Shown: positions 35,931 through 44,733 of the stretch, piece after piece
Position numbering within the stretch: the stretch's first letter is position 1
How the letters are laid out: every line of letters starts with the position of its first letter
Source of the DNA: JAVBME01 sp031552765
GTDB lineage: Bacteria > Bacillota > Negativicutes > Acidaminococcales > JAISLQ01
Assembly: GCA_031552765.1 (NCBI GenBank)
Contig: JAVBME010000025.1
Location: 29,715 to 93,714, forward strand
Direction of reading: 5' to 3'
DNA: 64,000 nucleotides
Notes under the pieces: generated by a model
Told to the model about the DNA's origin: nothing
Seen by the model: only the letters and a program-made list of their open reading frames with translations
Databases searched by the model: none
Program-made: the position numbers and the translations under genes

Positions 35931-37292
35931 TCACTTATATTTTGACCAGTTATCAATATTTTTTTGCTTGGCCCTTGCTATGCCAAGAGCGTTAGGCGGC
36001 ACGTCGTGGGTGATGGTCGAACCTGCTCCTACATAGGAATTTTCGCCCAAAACGACCGGCGCCACCATGTTGGAATTGCAGCCGACAAAAGAATTATCGC
36101 CTATAGTAGTACGGAACTTTTTCTTGCCGTCGTAATTTACCGTTATCGTCCCGCAGCCTATGTTCACTTTGTTGCCAATATCGGCGTCGCCTATATAACT
36201 AAGGTGCGGCAGTTTACTGCCTGTTCCCACCCAGGAATTTTTTACTTCGACAAAATTGCCTACCTTTACCTCGTCCGCCAAGCGCGTCCCCGGACGCAGG
36301 TGCGCGAACGGACCTACTGTCACGCCGGTACCGATAGCCGCATCATGGGCGTAAGTAAAATGCACAGTGCAATCGTCCCCGGTCTGCACATTGGTAAAGC
36401 GGACATTCGGCCCGATAAGGCATTCTTTGCCGATCACCGTATTGCCTTCCAGCCAGGTGTAGGGGTATATGATGCAATCACGGCCGATGCTGACAGTGCT
36501 GTCGATATAGGTAGTATCCGGGTCCATGATGGTCACGCCCGCATCCATAAGGTTTCCATTGGTGCGCCGGCGCATCCATTTTTCCGCTTCGGCCAGTTGG
36601 CGCCGGGAATTGATGCCCATAACCGTGTCGCTGTCCGCCGCCACGACCGCGCCTACCTTATGGCCGTCCTCGACCAGTTTGTCGACGACATCGGTAAGAT
36701 AGTACTCTCCCTGGGCGTTGTTGCAGTCTACCTTGGCCAGCATGGCAAATAAAAGCTCTGTTTTCACACAATAAATACCGGTATTTATTTCTTTTATCGC
36801 CAGTTCTTCCGGGGTTGCGTCTTTTTGTTCGACGATCTTCAAGACACTGCCCTTATCGTCGCGCACTACCCGGCCGTAACCTGTGGCGTCAGGCATCATA
36901 GCGGTCAATACCGTAGCATTATTGCCGACTTCTATATGATGCTCGTAGAAACTCCTAAGTTCGCGACCGTCCAATAATGGCGTATCGCCGCACAGGATCA
37001 TCACCGTACCATGGGCGCTCTGTAAAAGCGGCTGGGCTTGCATAACGGCATGGCCTGTACCTAGTTGTTCTTTCTGCTCGGCCAGTTCCGCCCGCCCTTC
37101 GACTATTGGCGCCACTCTCCCGGCGCCAAATCCTATCACCACTATTTTTCTCGTGCAGCCGGCTATTTCAGCGGCGTCCAATACATGCGCCAGCATCGGC
37201 TGGCCGGCCACAAAATGCATAACCTTGGGCAAGTCGGATTTCATGCGAGTTCCTTTACCTGCCGCCAAAATTACCGCCGTTAGTTCTGACAT
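35931..37292 (-). CDS. glmU: Bifunctional GlmU (GlcN-1-P acetyltransferase / GlcNAc-1-P uridyltransferase)
   Basis: 453 residues from the ATG at 37292 (AGGAGGG upstream). N-terminal uridyltransferase 'LTAVILAAGKGTRMKSDLPKV' (split) with 'MILCGDTPLL'; C-terminal left-handed beta-helix from about 250 with hexapeptide repeats and 'GCGTITVNYDGKKKF'. Makes UDP-GlcNAc, the substrate of MurA and WecB also encoded here. Confidence 0.97.
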   Translation of the reverse strand: MSELTAVILAAGKGTRMKSDLPKVMHFVAGQPMLAHVLDAAEIAGCTRKIVVIGFGAGRVAPIVEGRAELAEQKEQLGTGHAVMQAQPLLQSAHGTVMILCGDTPLLDGRELRSFYEHHIEVGNNATVLTAMMPDATGYGRVVRDDKGSVLKIVEQKDATPEELAIKEINTGIYCVKTELLFAMLAKVDCNNAQGEYYLTDVVDKLVEDGHKVGAVVAADSDTVMGINSRRQLAEAEKWMRRRTNGNLMDAGVTIMDPDTTYIDSTVSIGRDCIIYPYTWLEGNTVIGKECLIGPNVRFTNVQTGDDCTVHFTYAHDAAIGTGVTVGPFAHLRPGTRLADEVKVGNFVEVKNSWVGTGSKLPHLSYIGDADIGNKVNIGCGTITVNYDGKKKFRTTIGDNSFVGCNSNMVAPVVLGENSYVGAGSTITHDVPPNALGIARAKQKNIDNWSKYK

Positions 37293-37347
37293 GGGTAACC
37301 CTCCTAAACAAACCATTATTTACATAATTTACGGCGCGAAAAGCTTT

Positions 37348-38565
37348 TTAGCTTATCTCCACCCGGTAACCCGCCTGCCTGAGGGATGCGACCACTATCT
37401 CCGCATGTTTGCTGTCGCGGGTCTCGAGGTCTATCTCCACCTGGGTATGCCCTATCGGCAGGTTCTGCCCGGCATGTTTATGGTAGATATATATTATATT
37501 GGCCTGGTGATCGGCGATAGTAGTGATGAATTTTCTCAGTTCGCCCGGCCGGTCGACAAGGTTGGTCGTAAGCTTCACCCTTCGGCCAGCTTTGATAAGA
37601 CCATTTTCTATGATACGCGAAACAAAATTTATGTCAATATTGCCGCCAGATACAATTGTCGCTATTTTATCATGGTAAGGCACGCAGTTGTGCAGTATAG
37701 CCGTGAGGCCGACCGCGCCGGCTCCTTCGACCACCAGCTTGCAGCGCTCCAGCAAAAGCAGGATGGTCGCGGCAATATCTTCGTCTTTTACGACAAATAT
37801 GTCGTCCACATATCTTTGTATATGGCTGAAAGTTATGTCGCCCGTCTTTTTCACCGCGATGCCGTCGGCTAGAGTACGCGCTTCCGCCGTTTCCATCGGC
37901 TTACCGGCATTGCGGGAAAGATAGGCTGACGGAGCCCCGCTGGCCTGTACGCCATATACTTTCACATGCGGCGCCAAAGCTTTTATGGCTGCCGCCACGC
38001 CTGCTATCAGGCCGCCGCCGCCGATAGGGACTACCACCGCTTTTATATCCGGCTGCTGCTCAAGTATCTCAAGCCCTATAGTGCCCTGCCCGGCGATGAC
38101 CGCCAGATCGTCAAAAGCATGCACGAAAGTCGAGCCTTCTTCTTTTTGCAAACGCAAAGCTTCCTGGTAAGCATCGTCATAACACGCGCCAAACTGCACT
38201 ACCTGTGCGCCATAGCCGCGGGTAGCCGATACTTTCGGCAAAGGCGCGACTTCCGGCATTACTATGGTAGAACGCACGCCGGCAGCTGTCGCACCCAGCG
38301 CCACGCCCTGGGCATGGTTGCCGGCGGAAGCCGCGATGACGCCTTTGGCCCGCTGCTCTTCGCTCATGCACTGTATGCAGTTGTATGCGCCTCTGACTTT
38401 AAAAGAGCCTGTACGTTGCAGATTTTCCAGTTTTAAATAAACGCTCGAGCCTGACGCGCCGCTAAAAGTGCTGTTATGTTCAAGCGGGGTCTCTCTTATC
38501 ACCCCTTTAAGCCTTTCAGCCGCCTGTTTTACCTCGTCGAGCTTTACCAAATCAGTCTGTTTCAT
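37348..38565 (-). CDS. ilvA: Threonine ammonia-lyase (deaminase) with ACT domain
   Basis: 405 residues. PLP lysine in 'LQRTGSFKVRGAYNCIQ' near 60, Gly-rich phosphate loop 'VVPIGGGGLIAGVAAAI' near 190, and a single C-terminal ACT domain (about 330-400, 'LTTNLVDRPGELRKFI'). Single-ACT enzymes of this length may serve Ile synthesis or Thr catabolism. The ATG overlaps the purR stop as ATGA, so the two are translated together. Confidence 0.93.
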   Translation of the reverse strand: MKQTDLVKLDEVKQAAERLKGVIRETPLEHNSTFSGASGSSVYLKLENLQRTGSFKVRGAYNCIQCMSEEQRAKGVIAASAGNHAQGVALGATAAGVRSTIVMPEVAPLPKVSATRGYGAQVVQFGACYDDAYQEALRLQKEEGSTFVHAFDDLAVIAGQGTIGLEILEQQPDIKAVVVPIGGGGLIAGVAAAIKALAPHVKVYGVQASGAPSAYLSRNAGKPMETAEARTLADGIAVKKTGDITFSHIQRYVDDIFVVKDEDIAATILLLLERCKLVVEGAGAVGLTAILHNCVPYHDKIATIVSGGNIDINFVSRIIENGLIKAGRRVKLTTNLVDRPGELRKFITTIADHQANIIYIYHKHAGQNLPIGHTQVEIDLETRDSKHAEIVVASLRQAGYRVEIS

Positions 38566-39392
38566 ATTCTTTCTCCTGACCCGCCAAATACCTCTATCTC
38601 TGTGCGCCTGGCACTTTCATCCACTTGGTTGAGCAAAAGTAACGCGGTATAATCTTTTACCATTTTTACAGAAGGCTCTCTGGTGCTCATCAGGACACAG
38701 GCGCCAAGCACTCTTGCCCCCACTTCGTTGGCCAGGTCTACCATGCCTTTGGCCGTACCGCCGGCTTTCATAAAGTCATCGACGATTATCACGCCAGCCC
38801 CTTGCGGCAGCGCGCGGCGAGGCAGCGACATGGCCTGGATACGGCGGGTGGAGCCGCTCATATAGTTGATACTGACCGAAGAACCTTCCGTTACCCTGCT
38901 GTCCCGCCTGGCTATCACCAGCGGGACGCCAAAAGCCCGCGCCGCCATCACAGCCAGCGGTATGCCTTTGGTTTCCATCGTCATAATATAATCGGGTTGG
39001 TAGCGCGGCGCCATACGCTTGTATATGATCTCGCCCAAAACCTGGGTGACGGCGGGATCAAAAAGGATATCGCTCATATAAATATAGGCGCCGGTGATAA
39101 TTCGCCCCGGCTCGGACAATTTTGCCGCCAGGTGGCTCAAAAAATCCCGGCTTTTTTGCGGCGGCAGACCGGGGATAAAACGCACGCCGCCGGCCGCGCC
39201 GGACACAGTTTCCACTTCGCCCAGGCCGAAATACTCAAAGCTCTCCCGTACCGCCTGGACATCTTCGCTCAAAGTAGACTTGGCTACGGCAAACTCATCG
39301 CAAAAATGAGAAAAGGGGAACAGTTGCGACGGCCGGTCAGACAGATATTTAGCCAAAGCGGCTATACGGTCTTGTTTTTTCGCACGGGACAT
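38562..39392 (-). CDS. purR: Bacillus-type purine repressor PurR
   Basis: 276 residues. An N-terminal winged-helix domain ('ALAKYLSDRPSQLFPFSHF', 'VAKSTLSEDVQAVRE') is fused to a PRTase-like domain with the PRPP loop 'VIIVDDFMKAGGTAKGMVD' near residue 205. In Bacillus it represses purine genes and is released by PRPP. Sits between a GntR regulator and ilvA. Confidence 0.94.
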   Translation of the reverse strand: MSRAKKQDRIAALAKYLSDRPSQLFPFSHFCDEFAVAKSTLSEDVQAVRESFEYFGLGEVETVSGAAGGVRFIPGLPPQKSRDFLSHLAAKLSEPGRIITGAYIYMSDILFDPAVTQVLGEIIYKRMAPRYQPDYIMTMETKGIPLAVMAARAFGVPLVIARRDSRVTEGSSVSINYMSGSTRRIQAMSLPRRALPQGAGVIIVDDFMKAGGTAKGMVDLANEVGARVLGACVLMSTREPSVKMVKDYTALLLLNQVDESARRTEIEVFGGSGERI

Positions 39393-39412
39393 ACATCATT
39401 CCTCTTTCGATC

Positions 39413-40111
39413 TCACTCCACGGAACGGGCTTCTTCTATCGCAGTCAACAGCGTCTTCTCCGCATTGCGCATGTGTTCGCAGGCGCGTTTCCTGGCCAGT
39501 TCCGGATTACGCTTGGCGATACTGTCCACCAAAAGCTCATGCTCGTGTAAAGTATCTTTTATGCGGCCGGGGTAGTTCATAGAAGTTACCCGCAACCTTA
39601 TCAGCTGCTCGCGCAGGTTATTTATTATACCAAAAAGCCTGTCGTTACGGCTGGCTTTATAGAGCACTTCGTGAAACTCCCAGTCATAATCGCCTATCTT
39701 GTCCATATCTTCATGCTTTACCGCTTCACTTATTTTCTTCAAATGCGACCGAAGGAGCGCCAGCTCTTCATCCGTAATGCGCTCTGCCGCCAGTTCTGCC
39801 GCCAGCATATCGAGCGCCGTCCTTATTTCATATACATCTATGACGTCTTTTATAGAAATATTGGCGACATAAGTCCCTCGGCGCGGCACCATATCGACAA
39901 AACCTTCCTGCTCAAGCTTTCTTATTGCTTCACGTACAGGCGTCCTGCTGACGCCCAGCTCTTCAGCCAGCTGTATCTCCATCAAACGCTGGCCCGGCCG
40001 CAAAACGCCGCCGATGATCGCCGTGCGCAAAGTTTCGCAAACCACTTCCCTGAGCGGTTTATATGTGTCGAGATTCACGGGCAGTAAACGGTATTTATTC
40101 ATATTTTCCAT
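39413..40111 (-). CDS. GntR/FadR-family transcriptional regulator (FCD domain)
   Basis: 232 residues from the ATG at 40111 (AAGGAGG upstream). N-terminal winged helix 'LAEELGVSRTPVREAIRKLEQEGF' and all-helical FCD ligand domain from about 85 ('DVYEIRTALDMLAAELAAE', 'YDWEFHEVLYKAS'). FCD regulators usually sense organic acids; the ligand is unknown. It is inserted between ispE and purR, which are adjacent or nearly so in Bacillus. Overlaps ispE by 13 bases. Confidence 0.9.
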   Translation of the reverse strand: MENMNKYRLLPVNLDTYKPLREVVCETLRTAIIGGVLRPGQRLMEIQLAEELGVSRTPVREAIRKLEQEGFVDMVPRRGTYVANISIKDVIDVYEIRTALDMLAAELAAERITDEELALLRSHLKKISEAVKHEDMDKIGDYDWEFHEVLYKASRNDRLFGIINNLREQLIRLRVTSMNYPGRIKDTLHEHELLVDSIAKRNPELARKRACEHMRNAEKTLLTAIEEARSVE

Positions 40112-40965
40112 TGCGGCCTCCTTGTTCTGGTTATCCAAACACGGGCTCCGGTCGCCTTTTGTACCTTTTCCGCCATCAAATTTGCCTGCTCTTCACCGGC
40201 GGCCAGAGCAAATACCGACGGCCCGCTGCCGGACATCAAGCAGGCACTGGAGCCTGCTCCCAGCATCGCGATTTTTATATCCTGTATCATAGGGTATTCT
40301 TTTATTGTAACAAGTTCCAGCACATTATGCAAAGAATCGGCCAGACGCCTAATATCCTCACCGCCTATCGCTGCAAGCGTCTCTTCTATGTCCGGCGGGT
40401 CCAATACCAGGCCGCGGGAAAAGTTCCGGTATACCCAGGCGGTCGATACCTCTATATCCGGACAGGCTAAAACTACGGTCATTTCCGGGCAATCGGGCAG
40501 CTGCTCTATTTTCTCTCCCCGACCTGTCGCCAAGGCCGTCCCGCCTGTGATGCAAAAGGGGACATCCGAGCCAAGCTCGGCCGCCAAATCTTTTAGCTTT
40601 TCCACCGGCCAGCCAAGCTGCCACAAACCATTTAGCCCGCGCAATACCGCCGCGGCGTCGCTGCTGCCGCCAGCCAGGCCGGCAGCCAGCGGGATGCGTT
40701 TTTTTATATTTATTTTCACAGACGCAGGGCGGCCTGCTTCTTTTGCCATAAGCTCGGCGGCGCGAAAAGCTATATTGCCTTCGTCGACAGGCAACTGTTC
40801 GCAATCCGTCTCCAGTACCAGCCGCGCAGAGGGCGACAATTCAATCTCGTCAGCCAACTCCAGCGTCTGCATCACCATATTTACTTCATGATAGCCGTCA
40901 GAGCGCTTCCCCAAAACGTCAAGAAACAAATTTATTTTGGCATGCGCTTTTTCTAAAACCAACAA
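40099..40965 (-). CDS. ispE: 4-diphosphocytidyl-2-C-methyl-D-erythritol kinase
   Basis: 288 residues from a TTG at 40965 (GGGAG 7 bases before), the family length; the frame runs to 41052 but upstream residues are not IspE-like. N-terminal 'AHAKINLFLDVLGKRSDGYH' and GHMP ATP motif 'IPLAAGLAGGSSDAAAVLRG'. Fourth step of the MEP isoprenoid pathway. Confidence 0.94.
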   Translation of the reverse strand: MLVLEKAHAKINLFLDVLGKRSDGYHEVNMVMQTLELADEIELSPSARLVLETDCEQLPVDEGNIAFRAAELMAKEAGRPASVKINIKKRIPLAAGLAGGSSDAAAVLRGLNGLWQLGWPVEKLKDLAAELGSDVPFCITGGTALATGRGEKIEQLPDCPEMTVVLACPDIEVSTAWVYRNFSRGLVLDPPDIEETLAAIGGEDIRRLADSLHNVLELVTIKEYPMIQDIKIAMLGAGSSACLMSGSGPSVFALAAGEEQANLMAEKVQKATGARVWITRTRRPQWKI

Positions 40966-41020
40966 AAATTTTCTCCCTTCACAGCCCACATTGAATACAA
41001 CATATTTTTTGTCACATAAT

Positions 41021-41049
41021 ATTTTATACCGCCAGCTCTTTATTGGCAA
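41021..41049 (-). promoter_or_regulatory. Promoter of ispE
   Basis: TTGCCA, 17 bases, TAAAAT on the minus strand, about 55 bases before the TTG start. Likely drives ispE-gntR-purR-ilvA-glmU-prs. Confidence 0.65.
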
Positions 41050-41207
41050 CACGTTACATACGCCAATATTTGTATATTTTATTACTTTAATTAGATAAAA
41101 CTACTTTTACCGGATTCTTTTTCCTATTTTTATTGTGAAAAAAGATAAGGTATTGCCAGGTATGGTATCATTATTGGTGAGAGATTTTTACTATGGAGGC
41201 GAAAAAG

Positions 41208-42176
41208 GTGTCCAGTATAATAAACCGCTACCTTATGGTCGGCCTCGGGTGCCTCATCTGCGGGGCTTCCATCAACGCATTTTTTATGCCCAATAAGATG
41301 CTCAGCGGCGGCGTAAGCGGCGTTTCTATGATTTTGTATTTTGTGTTTAATCTGCCCATGAGTATAACCAGCATTTTATTGAACATCCCCCTGTTTTTTT
41401 ACGCTTACCGCTTGATGGACCGCGGCTATGTACTGGTATCGCTGTACGGCATGTTCGTCTTTTCTTTTTCCTTGGACGCGTTTCGTTTCCTGGCCGACCT
41501 CCAGCTTACCAATGACATGCTGTTGGCGGCTTTATGCGGCGGCATGGGCAACGGCCTCGGAGCGGCGCTCATGTACCGTGTCAACGGCGGCAGCGGCGGC
41601 ACGGATATCATTGGCGGCATACTCAATAAATATTATGGCCTGAGCATCGGCTCGGTCAGTTTTGCCATAAACAGTGTCATCATGGGCTTTAACATCTTTC
41701 TTTTCGGCCTTACCCCGGCCATGTATACTTTCATCGGCATATATTTCACTTCTTATGTCGCCAACCGCCTGACCGCCGGCTTTGACTTTAAAAAGAGCAT
41801 CATCATAATCTCTCCGGAATACAAAAAAATAGCCGATGACATCGTCGGCGAAATCGGGCGCGGCGTTACTTACCTTTACGGTGAAGGCGCTTTTACCGGT
41901 CAAAAGAAAAGCATAATTTTTGTGGTCATAAAGCTCACGCAAATCGCTAAAATTAAAGCTCTGGTATACAAACACGACCCGCAAGCCTTTATGATTGTAC
42001 AGGAAGCAACCGACGTTATGGGCAAAGGGTTTACTATAAAAAGCGACAAGCAGATACAAGAAGAAATGCAGGCCGTCAAAAAAAAGCGCCGGCTGCTGAA
42101 TATATCCCGCATACATAAAGAGCGGGTACAGCAGGAAAAACGCGCCCGAACAAAAAAAGGCAATACTTTTGAATAA
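41208..42176 (+). CDS. YitT-family membrane protein (DUF2179)
   Basis: 322 residues if the GTG at 41208 is used (GGAGG 8 bases upstream); the ATG at 41193 is also possible. Five to six N-terminal membrane helices (YitT/DUF161 repeats; 'GGVSGVSMILYFVFNLP', 'GGSGGTDIIGGILNKYYGL') are followed by a C-terminal cytosolic DUF2179 domain ('SIIIISPEYKKIADDIV', 'GAFTGQKKSIIFVVIKLTQI') and a basic tail. The function of the family is not established. It is one of three plus-strand genes and is divergent from ispE. Confidence 0.9.
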   Translation: MSSIINRYLMVGLGCLICGASINAFFMPNKMLSGGVSGVSMILYFVFNLPMSITSILLNIPLFFYAYRLMDRGYVLVSLYGMFVFSFSLDAFRFLADLQLTNDMLLAALCGGMGNGLGAALMYRVNGGSGGTDIIGGILNKYYGLSIGSVSFAINSVIMGFNIFLFGLTPAMYTFIGIYFTSYVANRLTAGFDFKKSIIIISPEYKKIADDIVGEIGRGVTYLYGEGAFTGQKKSIIFVVIKLTQIAKIKALVYKHDPQAFMIVQEATDVMGKGFTIKSDKQIQEEMQAVKKKRRLLNISRIHKERVQQEKRARTKKGNTFE

Positions 42177-42207
42177 AATCGCGCCGTCAACTGTCAATAG
42201 ATTGTAT

Positions 42208-42246
42208 AAATAGATAAAACCGCCCGACAGGCGGTTTTATCTATTT
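42208..42246. terminator. Bidirectional terminator between yitT and the AraC gene
   Basis: A perfect 17-bp stem (AAATAGATAAAACCGCC with its complement) around CGACA. A and T runs inside the arms let it serve both converging genes. Confidence 0.9.
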
Positions 42247-42249
42247 GCG

Positions 42250-43119
42250 CTATTTTTTAACTGGCAGCCACACCCAGCACCGGTAATCGGCTGCGCTGGT
42301 ATCACCGTCCGTATATACTTCGATATCCGGCGCGTCCGCGTATTGGTAACCGCTATTGGGGAACCATTCGGTCATTATCCTTTTTTGCAGCGCCTGAATA
42401 GATGCCGGCATAGGGCCGCAGCACTCGAAGACCGCCCAGGTGCAAGCCGGAACCTCCAGCTCGTACATGCCTTCCGGCGCAGGCTGACTGCTACAGACAG
42501 CGATGTAATAGTCAAAGGTACCGGCGTCTTTGCGCCAGTCGCCTTTGCTAACGCCCAGCACGCCTTCCGGTTGCCCATCCAACATCTGGCACAGCCGCGG
42601 TATAGTACCCTCCGCGATGGTTTTTTGCCAAAATTTCGGCACTTCCACAAATGATTCTTCTTTTTCCACGGAAAAATTGGCCGTGGTTTTGACGCCTACA
42701 ATGCGAAAAGCGTCTTTCTTCTCGATACGGTAGTTCATTTCGGCTTCACCTCGAATAGTCAGTTTGAAGCTGATAGGCTGGTAGGCCTTGAGCACCACGC
42801 CTTGCCGCCGCGCGGCGGACGGCGCCACTCCGTGCACACTCTGAAAGGCCCGGTTGAAAGCGGTCGGCGAATCATAGCCATATTTTAGCGCCGTATCCAG
42901 TACCTTCTCCCCCTCGTTTTGCAGGTCGAAAGCCGCCCTGCTCATCCGCCGTCGGCGTATATACTCGGAAAGCGGCACTCCCGCCATATAGGAAAACATC
43001 CGCTGGAAATGGTAGACCGACGTACCGGCGATACGCGCTACCCGCTCTAGGTCTAGCTCTCCTTCCAAATTCTCCTCAATATAGGCCAGAGCCCTGTTCA
43101 GCCTGCCCAACCAGTCCAT
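42250..43119 (-). CDS. AraC-family regulator with GyrI-like effector domain
   Basis: 289 residues from the ATG at 43119 (AGGAG 8 bases upstream); a GTG at 43137 is also in frame. Two N-terminal helix-turn-helices ('LERVARIAGTSVYHFQRMF', 'LDTALKYGYDSPTAFNRAF') and a C-terminal GyrI/AraC effector-binding domain (about 125-285, 'FRIVGVKTTANFSVEKEE'). This Rob-like order often senses drugs or other hydrophobic ligands. Likely autoregulated (see the palindrome at 43134-43144). Confidence 0.92.
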   Translation of the reverse strand: MDWLGRLNRALAYIEENLEGELDLERVARIAGTSVYHFQRMFSYMAGVPLSEYIRRRRMSRAAFDLQNEGEKVLDTALKYGYDSPTAFNRAFQSVHGVAPSAARRQGVVLKAYQPISFKLTIRGEAEMNYRIEKKDAFRIVGVKTTANFSVEKEESFVEVPKFWQKTIAEGTIPRLCQMLDGQPEGVLGVSKGDWRKDAGTFDYYIAVCSSQPAPEGMYELEVPACTWAVFECCGPMPASIQALQKRIMTEWFPNSGYQYADAPDIEVYTDGDTSAADYRCWVWLPVKK

Positions 43120-43151
43120 CCCATCATCTCCTGACACTAAGTGTAGAGCAT

Positions 43152-43157
43152 ATTATA
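43152..43157 (-). promoter_or_regulatory. -10 element of the AraC-family gene
   Basis: TATAAT on the minus strand without a recognisable -35, as at activator-dependent promoters. The palindrome ACACTTAGTGT (43134-43144) lies at the predicted start. Confidence 0.5.
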
Positions 43158-43206
43158 CCGCCCAGCCTCTCATTTCCTGCCCGATTCGGCGAGATGACAA
43201 CTGCCA

Positions 43207-43677
43207 TCATTTCTTTTGCAAAATCCCGGCTTTCAATATGCCCAGGGCGATAATACAACCGCCAGCGCTGCTCAAAACAAAAGGAAAAATGAAAAACCAG
43301 GCCAAAACACTTTGACCAAGGATAAAATTGGCCAACGGAAAAGCCAATAAGGCGCCTAAAATACCTGTGCCGAAAAGTTCACCGCCGGCCGCCCAGTAAG
43401 TATTTTTGCTGCGCGCATATAACAGCCCGGCCAACAGCGCACCGCACATGCTGCCAGGAAAAGCCAACAGGCTGCCCGTACCCAAAAGGTTGCGCAACAG
43501 GGAAATGCCAAACGCCGTGCCCACGCTCCAAGCCGGCCCCAGCAATACCCCGGCCAGGACATTTATGGCGTGCTGCACAGGAAAACAGCGGGAAACGCCG
43601 ACCGGGATATAGACGATATGCGCCGTAACAACGCCCAGAGCTATAAAAAGAGCAGCCAAAACCATTTTTCTTGCCAT
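43207..43677 (-). CDS. thiW: ThiW, thiazole-precursor transport S-component
   Basis: 156 residues from the ATG at 43677 (GGAGG 5 bases upstream). Five to six membrane helices with 'GVSRCFPVQHAINVLAGVLLGP' (split) and 'LLGTGSLLAFPGSMCGALLAG' typical of ThiW. Energy-coupling-factor transporter substrate subunit for hydroxyethylthiazole. The TPP riboswitch upstream supports the role. No ECF energising module lies in the window. Confidence 0.93.
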   Translation of the reverse strand: MARKMVLAALFIALGVVTAHIVYIPVGVSRCFPVQHAINVLAGVLLGPAWSVGTAFGISLLRNLLGTGSLLAFPGSMCGALLAGLLYARSKNTYWAAGGELFGTGILGALLAFPLANFILGQSVLAWFFIFPFVLSSAGGCIIALGILKAGILQKK

Positions 43678-43692
43678 CATTACCTCCTTAAT

Positions 43693-43731
43693 AAAAAGCA
43701 AAAAGCCTGTCCCATCAAGGGCAAGGCTTTG
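43693..43731 (-). terminator. Riboswitch-controlled terminator before thiW
   Basis: AAAGCCT...AGGCTTT stem (with inner TGCCC/GGGAC pairing) then TTTTGCTTTTT on the minus strand, between the TPP aptamer and thiW. Likely the expression platform. Confidence 0.8.
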
Positions 43732-43742
43732 TTTTTCCAGTC

Positions 43743-43832
43743 CAAGCTTCCCTACGATGGTACTAACCATATCAGGTTCGAGGGTTGGAGCGCCGCTCCT
43801 CTCAGCCGCCTAAAGCGGCACCCCTAGCTAGA
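43743..43832 (-). ncRNA. TPP riboswitch (THI element)
   Basis: The minus strand has the conserved parts in order: GGGGTGC, GGCTGAGAGG, ACCC, GAACCTGATATGGTTAGTAC and GTAGGGAAGC. These match the thi-box aptamer. TPP binding should favour the downstream terminator and switch thiW off. Confidence 0.95.
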
Positions 43833-43850
43833 ATATCAAGTTACAATAAG

Positions 43851-43879
43851 ATTTTACTGCAAAAAAACTGTTATGACAA
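43851..43879 (-). promoter_or_regulatory. Promoter of the TPP leader/thiW
   Basis: TTGTCA, 17 bases, TAAAAT on the minus strand, ending about 20 bases before the aptamer. Confidence 0.7.
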
Positions 43880-43887
43880 GAAGAAAT

Positions 43888-44733
43888 TCACCATTTGTCA
43901 AAACTGTTTTCCAAAAAAGCAAATTCAGCTAATGACAATGTTTCCGCCCGCCTTCTGCCGTCTATACCGGCGGCGGCCAGCCAGGCCGCTGTCTGTTCGC
44001 CGGTAAGTCCGATGTTTTTCAAAGAATTCGATATCACTTTGCGACGCTGGGAAAAAGCCGCCTTGACCACCTGAAAAAATCTGTCTTCGCTCTCTACTGT
44101 TACCGGCGGCGTTAAACGCTTTTTACATACTATTACTGCGGATTCCACATTGGGCGGCGGCAAAAAGGACTCCGCCGGCACGGTAAAAGCCAGGGTCGCC
44201 TCGGTACGGTACTGCACCGCAACCGACAAAGCGCCGTAATCCCTGCCGCCAGGTTCGGCCGCCATACGCTCAGCTACTTCTTTTTGTACCATCACTACCA
44301 GGCGCTCATATAGAAAGCCCTGTTCTAAAAAATGCATTATTATCGGCGTCGTTATATAGTAGGGCAGGTTAGCCACTACCTTGAAAGGAACTGAGCCAAA
44401 TACGGATTTCGGGTCGAGTTTTAGTATGTCCTGGTTAATCACGGTCAAAGCCGGGTAACGGTTTTTTAGTTCATTGAGCGCTGGCAGCAAGCGGCGGTCC
44501 AGTTCTACCGTCGTTACATTGGCTCCCGCCGCCAGTAGCGCTTGGGTCAGCGCGCCCAGGCCAGGGCCGACTTCCAGCACTGTGTCGCCCGGCTGTATCT
44601 CGGCAGCCGCAACTATTTTAGCCAAAACAACATCATCTATGAGAAAATTTTGCCCCAGGCCCTTGTCCGGCCGGAGGCCAAACTTTGCCATGATCTGCTT
44701 GGCCGCATTTTTATTTACCGCTAGGTCATCCAT
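43888..44733 (-). CDS. rsmA: 16S rRNA dimethyladenosine transferase (KsgA/RsmA)
   Basis: 281 residues. 'GLGQNFLIDDVVLAKIV' and SAM motif 'VLEVGPGLGALTQALL', and the catalytic 'VVANLPYYITTPIIMHFL'. Methylates A1518/A1519. Its ATG overlaps the rnmV stop by one base (TGATG), coupling the two rRNA-maturation genes. Confidence 0.96.
   Translation of the reverse strand: MDDLAVNKNAAKQIMAKFGLRPDKGLGQNFLIDDVVLAKIVAAAEIQPGDTVLEVGPGLGALTQALLAAGANVTTVELDRRLLPALNELKNRYPALTVINQDILKLDPKSVFGSVPFKVVANLPYYITTPIIMHFLEQGFLYERLVVMVQKEVAERMAAEPGGRDYGALSVAVQYRTEATLAFTVPAESFLPPPNVESAVIVCKKRLTPPVTVESEDRFFQVVKAAFSQRRKVISNSLKNIGLTGEQTAAWLAAAGIDGRRRAETLSLAEFAFLENSFDKW

Noticed and set aside
41532..42197. Minus-strand frame opposite yitT
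   Set aside because: Composition and lack of motifs mark it as antisense; the plus-strand protein has clear family motifs.
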